Shown piece by piece: positions 1 to 8,464 of a DNA stretch of 64,000 bases (positions are counted from its first letter, which is position 1; each line of letters begins with the position of its first letter). The stretch lies in the NCBI RefSeq assembly GCF_003703975.1, contig NZ_QTJY01000022.1:1-64000 (forward strand), given 5' to 3'. The notes below the pieces were generated by a model. That model was not told the DNA's origin. It saw only the letters and a list, made by a program, of their open reading frames with translations, and searched no databases. The translations under genes and the position numbers were made by a program. The DNA comes from Larkinella soli (GTDB lineage: Bacteria; Bacteroidota; Bacteroidia; Cytophagales; Spirosomataceae).

Positions 1-256
1 TCTCGCTGGCTGCGGCATCGCCGGGCACGATGGGGTGCCTGCCCGACTTGGCCGGAGCGAGGGCTTCATGCGGGAAGAGCAAACTGAAGTTAGAGGCTTT
101 CTTGACGCCCCCGTGGCAGGCGATGCAGTGCTTGTTCAGAAGGGGTTTGACCTGCGTATTGAAGTCCACCCGGTCTTCGCGGAAGCCCAGCCAGAAGATG
201 GACGACAGGATCGTCAGCCCCAATGCTACCCATAAGAACCGATTGCCCGGCATCAT
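1..256 (-). CDS. c-type cytochrome domain protein, N-terminal part only (runs off left edge)
   Basis: A minus-strand ATG at 254-256 opens a frame that is still open at base 1 after 85 codons, so only the N-terminus is visible. Residues 7-25 form a hydrophobic signal or membrane anchor. They are followed by a haem-c attachment motif CIACHGG (Cys44, Cys47, His48) in the context DFNTQVKPLLNKHC. That context is typical of the planctomycete-type cytochrome domain that heads large DUF1549/DUF1553 proteins in Planctomycetes and Cytophagales. The later domains lie outside the window, so the full architecture is not confirmed. Haem c implies periplasmic exposure. A second ATG follows directly at 251-253 and could be the real start. 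Confidence 0.75.
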   Translation of the reverse strand, partial: MMPGNRFLWVALGLTILSSIFWLGFREDRVDFNTQVKPLLNKHCIACHGGVKKASNFSLLFPHEALAPAKSGRHPIVPGDAAASE

Positions 257-368
257 GTTCGGTAAAAGCGTCTGTTTTTCAACTACAAAGTCGAAACCGC
301 AGCGTTCCTAACCGTCCGGCGGTCACCCGGAGACCGCAACACCGGAACCGGACGATGGGCGGTTTCCG

Positions 369-752
369 TCAGGGAGCCCTGACCCCTTTGAATTCATAGA
401 AGCCCGCATCCGGGCCGCTGGTCATCAGGAACTGCTTCTCCTCGAATCGGATGACGGTCGCCAGTCCGTAGTAGGCGTTGGTTCCCAGAAACTTCAATTC
501 GTGCAGCCGCACCTTACGCACCTCCCGAAAAGCCAGGCCGTCCGCTCCGGTTCCCTTCACCACCTCGATGGTGTCGATGTAGAACGCCAGCACTTGCTTC
601 GTGTTGAAGTTTTCCTTCGTTACCTCACAGATATACTTTCCCACCAGGGCATCGCGGGGGTCGGGGACGGGTTCAGTCGTCGCATTCTTCCTGCAGCCTT
701 AGAACAGGAAGGCGACCGCCAGAAGCAGCGATCCGGAGGCTAACGGTTTCAT
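369..752 (-). pseudogene. small lipoprotein gene with an in-frame stop in the signal peptide
   Basis: From the ATG at 750-752 the frame reads MKPLASGSLLLAVAFLF, then TAA (plus-strand 699-701, codon 18), then GC-RKNATTEPVPDP and a soluble domain of about 105 residues ending at 369. The stop sits exactly inside what would be a lipobox (L-F-x-G-C, lipid Cys20), and the reading frame is intact on both sides. A Ser codon TCA to TAA would explain it by one base. The downstream part also has a GTG (642-644), but starting there would remove the export signal. No family is recognised; the body is beta-rich and charged. It could be a true nonsense mutation, a sequencing error, or a readthrough product. 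Confidence 0.7.
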
Positions 753-849
753 CACGGATTCCGGTTAAATTCTTACGTATGAAATATACTACATAAACTG
801 ATCGATCCGGTGGCCGTAGGAAATTTTCCGTAAACTCTCCGGGGCGGCC

Positions 850-1638
850 TTACCGCACCAGAAAATCGGCCCGGTCCGAAATACCGGCGGCTTCCTCACT
901 CAGCAGGTCGCCCGGCCAGGCTTCGATCGGCGTATAACTGCTAACGTGGACGTCCTTATACGGTTTGTTGGCCACCAGATTATAGGCCGTAATAATCGAC
1001 CAGCGCGGGTATTCGGAGTGGTTGGCGTCGGAGCGGTGCAGGGTGTTGCAGTGAAAAAAAGCCGTGTCGCCGGGTTCCATCTCCAGATAATCGAGCGGCA
1101 TGATCTTCAGGGCCTCCTCCACCTTTTCCGGGTCAGCCCCGATTTGTTCTCCCGAAAAGCCGTGTTCGACGCGGCCCATGCGGTGCGACCCCCGGATCAT
1201 CTGGAGGCAGCCGTTTTCGCGGGTGGCCGGAGACAGGGCGGTCAGCACGCTGAGCATATCCGGAAACAGAAAACCGTTGTTTTTGTACCAGTAGCCGTAA
1301 TCCTGGTGCCACTCCCAGGCCCCGCCTTTCCGGGGTTCCTTCTGCATGAGTTTGGAATGGTAATGGGCCGCCGGCCCGCCCAGAATTTGCTCCACGGCTT
1401 CGACGATGCGCGCCGAGCGGGCAAACTTGCCGTACAGACTGTCGTCGAGCGTATACCAGAGCGTGAGCCGGGTTTTCAGCCCGCCGGCATCGACCCGGTC
1501 GAGGGCGTTCTTCCGGAGCTTCTCGTCCTCCAGCGCCAGCCCGTACAGCCGGTCGATCTCGGGTCGGGAAAACAGATTGCGGACCACGACGTATCCGTCG
1601 CGCTCGTAAGTTTTCAGGTGTTCGTTCGTAAAGGCCAT
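850..1638 (-). CDS. phytanoyl-CoA dioxygenase (PhyH) family protein
   Basis: This 262-residue protein matches the PhyH family of non-haem Fe(II)/2-oxoglutarate dioxygenases. The facial triad is visible as His111-x-Asp113 (WHQDYGYW) and distal His201 (NTLHRSDAN), with Arg212 a candidate for 2-oxoglutarate binding. Start: the frame is open further upstream, but ATG at 1636-1638 (MAFTNEHLKTYERDGY) gives the usual family N-terminus and leaves a 4-bp gap to the preceding gene. It is the last gene of a likely operon with the TIM-barrel isomerase and the Gfo/Idh/MocA oxidoreductase. Such PhyH proteins often hydroxylate small metabolites; the substrate is unknown. No signal peptide, so cytoplasmic. 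Confidence 0.85.
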   Translation of the reverse strand: MAFTNEHLKTYERDGYVVVRNLFSRPEIDRLYGLALEDEKLRKNALDRVDAGGLKTRLTLWYTLDDSLYGKFARSARIVEAVEQILGGPAAHYHSKLMQKEPRKGGAWEWHQDYGYWYKNNGFLFPDMLSVLTALSPATRENGCLQMIRGSHRMGRVEHGFSGEQIGADPEKVEEALKIMPLDYLEMEPGDTAFFHCNTLHRSDANHSEYPRWSIITAYNLVANKPYKDVHVSSYTPIEAWPGDLLSEEAAGISDRADFLVR

Positions 1639-1642
1639 GGAT

Positions 1643-2539
1643 TTAGTCGGTTTGATCGAGTTTTTGCCGGTATTGCCGCCAGACGGCAATGGTATTTCGG
1701 AGGAGTTCGGGCTTGTCGCCCCTGATGTTGTAGCACTGTACGCCGATGGCCCCTTTATAACCCAGGTCGCGGGTCAGGAACCGCAGCAGCCCAAAGGTGT
1801 CGAAGGTGCCCCGGCCCAGCGGCTGGATGTACACGTCCCACATGGCGGCCGTCGAAGGTGCGTCTTCGTCGGAGGCCCCGCAGACCGTGACCAGTTTCAG
1901 GTAGGGTTTCATCGTTCTCAGGTGGTCGAACAGACCCGCCCGGGCGGCTTTCGGCGTCGTCGCCAGCCAGTGGGGCAGGTTGAACGACACCCCGACGTTC
2001 GGGCGGGCGGCCTTCCGAACCAGTTCCAGGGCGTGGTCGGTCCGTTCGACGTAAAAAAAGATATGTGGATAGAGGGCAATGGACAGGCCCGCGGGCCGGG
2101 CCAGATCGGAAAGCTCCCGTAGCAGCCGGACCACCATCGTGTCGGCATCGTGGGTGGACGGAGCAAATTTTTTGGTGTCACTGACGACGTAGGGCGCCAG
2201 CACCGTACCGGACCCTTTCAACGCTTGGATGGCGCCCGGAAGCCGGGGATCGAGGTGTGGTTCTTCCAGCCGGATCTTAAAATAAAAGTAGGAACCCCTG
2301 AACCGGTATTTGTCCAGAGCCGCCTTCATTCCCTCGAATGAATCGATCTGATTAATCTCGACGCCGTCGAAGCCCAGCGACTGAATCAGTTTTACCTGCT
2401 GGTCGAAAGTGCGGTAGGTAGAGTCGCCCCGGATGGCGTTATGGAGGACGAAAAACTCGTTTTTCACCCGCTGTCCCCGGACGGTCGTCGCAGAAAAGGC
2501 AGTCCAGAGCAGGATCGGTAACAGAATACGGTACGACAT
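1643..2539 (-). CDS. secreted sugar phosphate isomerase/epimerase-like TIM-barrel protein
   Basis: A 298-residue protein with a signal peptide (about residues 1-22, MSYRILLPILLWTAFSATTV) followed by a xylose-isomerase-like TIM barrel. Recognisable blocks are SLGFDGVEINQ early, repeated strand-helix units, and GYKGAIGVQCYNI near the end. The family includes isomerases, epimerases and inosose dehydratases. Its export, like the Tat signal of the next gene upstream, suggests a periplasmic sugar modification route. It lies 29 bp after the oxidoreductase gene and 4 bp before the PhyH gene, so the three are probably cotranscribed. I could not assign a substrate or confirm every metal ligand by eye. 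Confidence 0.8.
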   Translation of the reverse strand: MSYRILLPILLWTAFSATTVRGQRVKNEFFVLHNAIRGDSTYRTFDQQVKLIQSLGFDGVEINQIDSFEGMKAALDKYRFRGSYFYFKIRLEEPHLDPRLPGAIQALKGSGTVLAPYVVSDTKKFAPSTHDADTMVVRLLRELSDLARPAGLSIALYPHIFFYVERTDHALELVRKAARPNVGVSFNLPHWLATTPKAARAGLFDHLRTMKPYLKLVTVCGASDEDAPSTAAMWDVYIQPLGRGTFDTFGLLRFLTRDLGYKGAIGVQCYNIRGDKPELLRNTIAVWRQYRQKLDQTD

Positions 2540-2568
2540 GGGTTTGCGGGTTGAATAGCCGGTTTCGG

Positions 2569-3894
2569 TCAGATGGCCCAGGGGTTTCGGGCGGCCGGTG
2601 CGGCCAGCAGGGCGTTGGCCCGGTCGGCCCCTTCAAATTCTTCGCGGGCCGGGTTCCAGCGGAGCTTCTCCCCTACCTGACACGCAATCAGGCCGATCTG
2701 GGAAATCGAGATCGTCCGGTGCCCCACTTCGACAGGTTCAAGGCTCGGTTTTCCGGATTTGACGGCCGCAATGAAATCACCCTTGTCGGTCAGGGTGCCG
2801 GAGAGGTCCAGCTCCCCTTTTTCGGGCTTCCACTGAAGCAGCTTCGGGTCGCCGGCAGTTATGGTGCCTGGGTATCCGTCGATCTGAACCCAGCCGGTGC
2901 TGCCCGTGAACCGGATGGAAGGCTTGCTGTCGGGGGTTTGCCGGGCCGTCATTTCCACCCCGTTGGCGTAACGGTAGCGGACCTCGAAGTTGATCATGCT
3001 GTTCCAGAGGCTTTTCGGAAACTCGCCCCGGCCCTCCACCTCCACCGGCCCGCTGTTTTCGGTATTGTTGGCCCACTGGGCGATGTCGAAATAATGGGCG
3101 CCCCAGTTGGAGATCATTCCCTGGGCGTAGGTGTCGATCCGCATCCAGTTGGGGCGAATTTTCAGGTCGAAGGGCGTATGCACCCGCTTCTCCGTGTAGG
3201 GAACCACCGGGGCCGGTCCCAGCCAGAGGTCGTAGTTCAGCTCTTTAGGAACCGGCATGTCGGGCTGCGGGGCCACGGGGGCGGGGTCGGACGGAAACGT
3301 GATCTCCACCCGCTCCAGCCGGCCGAGCCGGCCGTTTCGGACCAGTTCGACGGCCTGATTGAAGTTCCGGAGCGACCGGAACTCGCTGTCCGTCCGGGTG
3401 ACGACGCCGGATTTCTTCACCGCTTCGCACAGTCTCCTTCCCTGTTTTACGCTCAGACTCAACGGTTTCTCGATACTGAAGGGTTTGCGCGCCTGGGCGG
3501 CCATGATTCCCATCGCCACGTGCCAGTGGTCCGGGGAGGAGATCATCAGGGCATCGATGTCCCGGCGGGCGATGACCTCCCGGAAGTCGTCGTAGGTCCG
3601 GCAGGATTTGTAGCTGCCCGAGGGCGCGGTTTTTCCGTATTGCTGATCGACCACCTGCCGGGCCTGCTCCATGCGCCAGCGGTCCACGTCACAGACCGCC
3701 ACGATCTGCACATCGGGCAGGGAAAAAAATCCGGGCATATTGGCGCCTACCGCCTGACGGCCGGTTCCGATGAATCCGACGGTGATTCGATTGGACGGGG
3801 CATGGGGGCCGAAGACGGAAGCCGGCACGAGGGTGGGCAGGGCCAGTCCGGCCGACAGGGCGGTACCGGTTTTGAGAAAGTCTCTCCGTTTCAT
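2569..3894 (-). CDS. Gfo/Idh/MocA family oxidoreductase with Tat signal
   Basis: A 441-residue protein. The N-terminus MKRRDFLKTGTALSAG has the Tat twin-arginine pattern followed by a hydrophobic core, predicting folded export. Residues 36-50 carry the Rossmann dinucleotide motif (VGFIGTGRQAVG). The family signature EKP is present at 142-144 (FSIEKPLSL), and a C-terminal alpha/beta domain follows. Members use NAD(P) to oxidise or epimerise sugars or to act as glycosidases through redox steps; Tat-exported versions are abundant in Bacteroidota and Planctomycetes. It is the first gene of the minus-strand operon and faces an AraC regulator, with 158 bp between the starts. A TACCTTTG -7 box lies just upstream. 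Confidence 0.9.
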   Translation of the reverse strand: MKRRDFLKTGTALSAGLALPTLVPASVFGPHAPSNRITVGFIGTGRQAVGANMPGFFSLPDVQIVAVCDVDRWRMEQARQVVDQQYGKTAPSGSYKSCRTYDDFREVIARRDIDALMISSPDHWHVAMGIMAAQARKPFSIEKPLSLSVKQGRRLCEAVKKSGVVTRTDSEFRSLRNFNQAVELVRNGRLGRLERVEITFPSDPAPVAPQPDMPVPKELNYDLWLGPAPVVPYTEKRVHTPFDLKIRPNWMRIDTYAQGMISNWGAHYFDIAQWANNTENSGPVEVEGRGEFPKSLWNSMINFEVRYRYANGVEMTARQTPDSKPSIRFTGSTGWVQIDGYPGTITAGDPKLLQWKPEKGELDLSGTLTDKGDFIAAVKSGKPSLEPVEVGHRTISISQIGLIACQVGEKLRWNPAREEFEGADRANALLAAPAARNPWAI

Positions 3895-3921
3895 GGTCAG
3901 GAATCGGGCTTAGCGATAAAC

Positions 3922-3929
3922 CAAAGGTA
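3922..3929 (-). promoter_or_regulatory. candidate Bacteroidota -7 box for the Gfo/Idh/MocA operon
   Basis: On the minus strand this reads TACCTTTG, an exact match to the TAnnTTTG -7 box of the Bacteroidota primary sigma factor, about 28 bp upstream of the start codon at 3894. I see no good TTG at the -33 position, so the promoter may need an activator; the divergent AraC-type gene is the obvious candidate. Confidence 0.4.
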
Positions 3930-4052
3930 GACGATACCCGGGTTTCGATGTTTGATGGAAATTTGCCGATCCTTCCGGTATTTTTGCTTAACTTTTCTCC
4001 ATCAGGCAAATAAGTCCGGATTCATCCTTACAAAGTTTCTGACCTTTCCGCC

Positions 4053-4934
4053 ATGAACAGCGCCCTCCCACTCCTGCTGCGCGTGCAGGAAAGCCCATCA
4101 TCCTCCTTTCACATCCGCCGGGAACAGGTCCCCTATTTTGACAACCCCTGGCATTACCATCCCGAACTGGAACTGACCCTGATCACCGAAAGCACGGGCA
4201 TCCGGTTTGTCGGGGACAGCATCGAGCCGTTCGGGCCGGGCGATCTGGTGCTGCTGGGACCGAACCTGCCCCATTTCTGGCGGAACGATGATGCCTACTA
4301 CCACCCGGAGTCGGAACGACGGGCGGAGGCTCTCATTCTCCGGTTCCGGATGACGGTCTGGGGAAGCGGCTTTCTGGACAATCCGGAGATGCAGCCCCTC
4401 CGGCAGTTGTTTCAGGCCGCCGACCACGGGCTGCATTTCCCGAAAGAAGTGGCCGACCGCATCCGGCCCCGGATGGAGGACCTGCCGGCGGAATCCGGCA
4501 TCGGGCGGGCGGTGGCCTGGCTACGGCTTTTTCAGGCTCTGATCGAAACAGGGAGTTACCGGACGCTTTCCCGGCGGACGTTTTTCGGGCAGCAGCCGGC
4601 CCGCGATTCGGACCGGATGAACCGCATTCTGGCTTATATCCATAAGCACCTGACCGACCCTATTTCGCTGGATGCCGTGGCGGCCGAAGCGAGCATGAAT
4701 CCGGCCGCCTTCTGCCGGTATTTTCGCCGGCAGACCAACAAAACCTTCGTGGACGTCCTCTCCGAACTGCGCATCAATTTCGCCTGCCGGTTGCTGACCG
4801 ACACGCAAAAAGACGTCGGACAGGTCTGCTTCGAGAGCGGATTCCGGAACATTTCCCACTTCAATCAGGTCTTCCGGACCTGCATGGGCCTGACCCCCAC
4901 CGAATTCCGCCGACGCCGGACGGCTTCCGACTGA
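4053..4934 (+). CDS. AraC family transcriptional regulator with cupin sensor domain
   Basis: A 293-residue regulator. The N-terminal part (about 15-140) is a cupin-type ligand domain, with the pattern PWHYHPELELTLI and a later GDLVLLGPNLPHFW block. Residues about 190-290 contain two helix-turn-helix motifs of the AraC/XylS type (DAVAAEASMNPAAFCRYFRR and DVGQVCFESGFRNISHFNQV). It is divergent from the Gfo/Idh/MocA-isomerase-PhyH operon, so control of that operon by a sugar-like ligand is a reasonable inference. Its 3' end lies only 12 bp from the convergent stop of the large kelch fusion gene. Confidence 0.9.
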   Translation: MNSALPLLLRVQESPSSSFHIRREQVPYFDNPWHYHPELELTLITESTGIRFVGDSIEPFGPGDLVLLGPNLPHFWRNDDAYYHPESERRAEALILRFRMTVWGSGFLDNPEMQPLRQLFQAADHGLHFPKEVADRIRPRMEDLPAESGIGRAVAWLRLFQALIETGSYRTLSRRTFFGQQPARDSDRMNRILAYIHKHLTDPISLDAVAAEASMNPAAFCRYFRRQTNKTFVDVLSELRINFACRLLTDTQKDVGQVCFESGFRNISHFNQVFRTCMGLTPTEFRRRRTASD

Positions 4935-4946
4935 AAGCCCGATCGC

Positions 4947-7900
4947 TCATTGAAACCCGTTGAACTTCTCCACCGAAAAGAAGGAGTCTGGCTCCGGCGT
5001 CACCGGCTTTCCCCGCAGGAAATCCAGAACCATCCGGTGAACGGACCGGAAAGCCGTTTCCAGGCGGCCCGTTCGGTCCTGCCGGAGGGTTAATTTCAGG
5101 GCCATCCGGCCCAGGGCGGTCGGGTCGTGGTGCCGGACCTCATCCGGCCGGATCGTCACTTTCAGGATCGGGTTGGAAAGCGTTCGAAACTGCGCGGGAT
5201 CCTCTTCCCGGGCCTGCGCCGACGTGACCACATGCAGGAGCGGAACGCTCAGTTTTTCAGGATGATAGTCCTCGGATAGGGTCGTATGGGACCGGGGTCC
5301 GAAAAAACCGCCGTCCAGATTGACCACCTTCCGGATCAGGGGCGTCCGCATGGCGAGATAGAGGGCCGCCTGAATTCCTCCGCCATGTCCGAAGGCATAG
5401 ACCGAATCTTTCTGAACAAACGGCTGGGTTACCATGAAATGAAGCAGGGATTCGAGCGCGTCGGTGAAACGCGAATAGTGCTTCCCGGTTTCGGGGCCGG
5501 GCGGCTGATCGGAAAACCGACCGCGAACGGCCGCCACCACAAACCCGTGGGCGGCCAGGAACCGGAACGTCTCCTGATAGGAGATCGGATCGGATTGCGC
5601 AATCACCAGCGGATAGGCTCCGGGAAGCAGGGCGGCTTCCGCGAACAGGCCGGCGGATTCGGCCAATACCGCCTGAAAGCCGGGCAGGGTATCCCGACCG
5701 TAGATCCGTTTCAGGAGATCCCGAAAGGAGACCACCGGCAGTGAATCGGGTTCACCCGGGCCGGCCCCGGCGCGAATCAGGTCCCCGACCGACAGGGAAC
5801 GACCGTTGGGCCGGGCCGGATACCAGAGACTGATCAGCAGTGGGGTTCCGTCCCGACCGGTCTGCCGTAAGGTCCGGAAACCCACCGGATAGGGTTCAGC
5901 AGCCGGCGGTGTCTGGTTCAGCTCTTTTGTAAGCCGGTCGATCCGGGCCCGGGAATACCGGCCGATGCGCTCGTTATAAGCCGTTTCCGGTCCCCGGTAG
6001 GCTTCGGCCACCCGCACGGCGGTCTGCGAAACCCGGAGCGCTTCCGGGCGGTTGCCGAGACTCTCGTACAGAGCAGCCAGGTTGTTCCAGAGCCACGCTT
6101 CCCCCGGATGGGATTCCGTAGCGAAAAGCATCAGGGCGAGGGCCTCCCGGGGTTTGCCCTCCTCCCCCAGCTGCTGGGACAACCGGTTCAGCGCATTCTG
6201 ATGCAGAAAGGCCGCCGTCGAATCCAGACGGCGGAACCGGCGGGCCAGCGACAACGCACTATCGGGACCCGCCCTCTGCATCAACGCTTTGAACTCCTGC
6301 ACGGTGGGGGGCGCCTGAATCGCCGGATAATACCGGAGCGAATACAGCGAATCGGGATAGCGGCCCAGCCCGGCACCGGTCCTTAAAACCGCCTGCGCGT
6401 TCCGATCCTGCCGGAGCGTCGCATCGAAAAAATGGAGCAGATACCGGTTCGCCAGCTCGAAGCTGGCCCGAACCGCCGGTTCCCTCTCCCCCCGAACCTT
6501 CAGAACCGTGGTCGAAAGCCGGCCCTCCGTCGCCACATCCCAGTGATGCAGACCGCCGTAATTCAGCAGCAGGTGATAGCGTTCCGAATATTTCTTGCGG
6601 TGAAACTCCTCGAAATGACCGTCGGAGGCTGCGAGCTTTTTCCCGTAAATGTGCAGAAAAGGCACTTTCAGGCTTTTCGGATCGTAGAAATCGGACCGGG
6701 ACAGATAGTCCCAGACGCCGGCTCCGTAGAGGGCGCTTTCCAGATCGGCGAGGGCGCGGATGCGGGAATCATGCATCGCCAGCAGGACCTGCGACAGCCC
6801 GGAGCCGCTGAAGCCGAAGGCGCCGATCCGTTCCTCGTCCGCCAGCCCCCCGTTCCGGAAGTGGCTCATTGCCAGCTGCATGTCCCGGACGTCCTGAAGA
6901 TAGGCTACCTGCGGGTTGGTGCCGTCCTGGCCGGCGCTGTACACCATGGCCACCAGGTAACCGTGTGAAGCCAGCAGTTCGTTGGTGACGGCGGTAGAAA
7001 GGGGTCTCAGGCACCCGACCAGCAGCGGCCACGGCCCTCCGGCCGGAACGGCCTCCTTTCGGGCCAGGAAACCGGCATCCATCAGCCGTTGGTAATCCGC
7101 GTCTGATATCTTCCCGAAAAAATTCTGAAATCCGTTCCTCAGCAGCTCCCGGGTCCGGGCCTTTTCCTCAGCCTCGACGGCCGTACCGATGCGGGACACG
7201 CCATCGGTACGGCCGTATTCCCAATACGTCATCGGTCCGGTGCCGGTATTGGGCCGCGCCGGATACCAGAGATGGATCCGGATGGTCCGGTAACGGTTAC
7301 CGGTTTCTTTTCGGCCCTGAAAATCGTACAGGGCTCTGGTTACCCGGGTCGAATCCGTTAGCGACAAAATCCGGAAGCCGACCGGATGCGGACCCACCGG
7401 CAAATTGGAGAAAACCGGATTCCAGAGCGACCAGGCCCCGTTGCGCCATTCCCAGAGGTCGGCCGAGAGGGTCAGTTTGTCCGGCTCCTCCGGCCTTGGG
7501 ACCGACCCACCGAACAGCAGAAGCCGGTCACCGGCAGCGGCAAAATGGGCGGAATTTCGGGGGCCGGGACCGGTTTCGGCGGCCACGGCCCGCCAGCGGT
7601 CTCCGTCCCACGTCCAGAAATCGCCCACCTGGCGCCGGGCGGTGTTCAGCCCGCCATAGAGATAGGTCACGCGGTCGGCGGGCGACCAGATCAGGGCATA
7701 CCGGGTGCGGGATGTCGGCCCGTCCGTCGGGCTGCGCTTCTGGACCCAGCGCCCGGCCTTCCACTCCCACACCACCGGCGTGTCTCCTTCCCAGTCTACC
7801 ATCACCAGCGTCCGGCGGGCGCGGTCGAAGGTCATCTGGTAAGGGCCGTCGGGATGGGGGCCGCCGTCGGAAAGCTTTCTCCAGCGGCTCCGGCTGTATT

Positions 7901-8390
7901 CCCACAATTCGAAACGCTGGTCAGGTCCGTAGGTCAGCCGGTTCTTATCGCTACCGTCTCCATAGACGAGCAACCGCCGGCGGTCCGGGTCGTACACGGC
8001 CTGCGGCTCCTTCACCGGTACAAGCGTATCCATGCGTCGCCACGACTGCCCGTTCCAGCCCCAGAGATCATACCATATCCGGTAAGGTTTCGTCTTCTCC
8101 GTCACTCCACCGATCAGCAGCGAAAGCTGCCGGGCTTCGTCATACACCAGGGCCGCCCCATTGCGGCCTCCCGGACCCGGCGCATCAAAGGCCCGCCAGC
8201 CCTCCGGGCTCCATTCATACAGAGTGGTATATTCGGTCAGCCGGCCCTGTTCGACCATCCCACCGCCGTACAGGACCAGGCGGTTTCGGCGGGAGTCGAA
8301 GGCGACGTTTTCCAGGTGTCGGGCCGGAGGCTGGGGGGAGGGCATCGACCGGCAGTCGAGGGCGAGCAGCAGCAGAAACAGGAGTCGCAT
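4947..8390 (-). CDS. kelch / dienelactone-hydrolase-like / TPR / degenerate hydrolase fusion protein
   Basis: A 1147-residue protein with an unusual order of parts. A hydrophobic N-terminus (MRLLFLLLLALDC) suggests export. Residues about 25-325 are kelch-like repeats (YGGG, LLIGG, YGGLN, LLFGGS, each with nearby LWEW-type strands). Residues about 333-690 are an alpha/beta hydrolase starting PVGFRIL, with LWYPARPN and a nucleophile elbow GFSGSG (Ser528). About 695-820 holds TPR-like helices (LWNNLAALYESLGNRPEAL). About 832-1135 is a second hydrolase copy, again starting PVGFRTL with LWYPARPN, but its elbow reads GHGGG with Gly1003 where Ser is expected. The two copies look like an internal duplication with one dead site. 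The natural substrate is unknown; esters or acyl groups on exported polymers are possible. It lies 74 bp after the membrane AraC-type regulator gene. Confidence 0.8.
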   Translation of the reverse strand: MRLLFLLLLALDCRSMPSPQPPARHLENVAFDSRRNRLVLYGGGMVEQGRLTEYTTLYEWSPEGWRAFDAPGPGGRNGAALVYDEARQLSLLIGGVTEKTKPYRIWYDLWGWNGQSWRRMDTLVPVKEPQAVYDPDRRRLLVYGDGSDKNRLTYGPDQRFELWEYSRSRWRKLSDGGPHPDGPYQMTFDRARRTLVMVDWEGDTPVVWEWKAGRWVQKRSPTDGPTSRTRYALIWSPADRVTYLYGGLNTARRQVGDFWTWDGDRWRAVAAETGPGPRNSAHFAAAGDRLLLFGGSVPRPEEPDKLTLSADLWEWRNGAWSLWNPVFSNLPVGPHPVGFRILSLTDSTRVTRALYDFQGRKETGNRYRTIRIHLWYPARPNTGTGPMTYWEYGRTDGVSRIGTAVEAEEKARTRELLRNGFQNFFGKISDADYQRLMDAGFLARKEAVPAGGPWPLLVGCLRPLSTAVTNELLASHGYLVAMVYSAGQDGTNPQVAYLQDVRDMQLAMSHFRNGGLADEERIGAFGFSGSGLSQVLLAMHDSRIRALADLESALYGAGVWDYLSRSDFYDPKSLKVPFLHIYGKKLAASDGHFEEFHRKKYSERYHLLLNYGGLHHWDVATEGRLSTTVLKVRGEREPAVRASFELANRYLLHFFDATLRQDRNAQAVLRTGAGLGRYPDSLYSLRYYPAIQAPPTVQEFKALMQRAGPDSALSLARRFRRLDSTAAFLHQNALNRLSQQLGEEGKPREALALMLFATESHPGEAWLWNNLAALYESLGNRPEALRVSQTAVRVAEAYRGPETAYNERIGRYSRARIDRLTKELNQTPPAAEPYPVGFRTLRQTGRDGTPLLISLWYPARPNGRSLSVGDLIRAGAGPGEPDSLPVVSFRDLLKRIYGRDTLPGFQAVLAESAGLFAEAALLPGAYPLVIAQSDPISYQETFRFLAAHGFVVAAVRGRFSDQPPGPETGKHYSRFTDALESLLHFMVTQPFVQKDSVYAFGHGGGIQAALYLAMRTPLIRKVVNLDGGFFGPRSHTTLSEDYHPEKLSVPLLHVVTSAQAREEDPAQFRTLSNPILKVTIRPDEVRHHDPTALGRMALKLTLRQDRTGRLETAFRSVHRMVLDFLRGKPVTPEPDSFFSVEKFNGFQ

Positions 8391-8464
8391 CGGCAGGGGG
8401 TTTGTTCCCCGGCGATTTAGGCCCGAAAAACGCCCGATGCTTCCATTCCGGTCGGACCGGAAAT

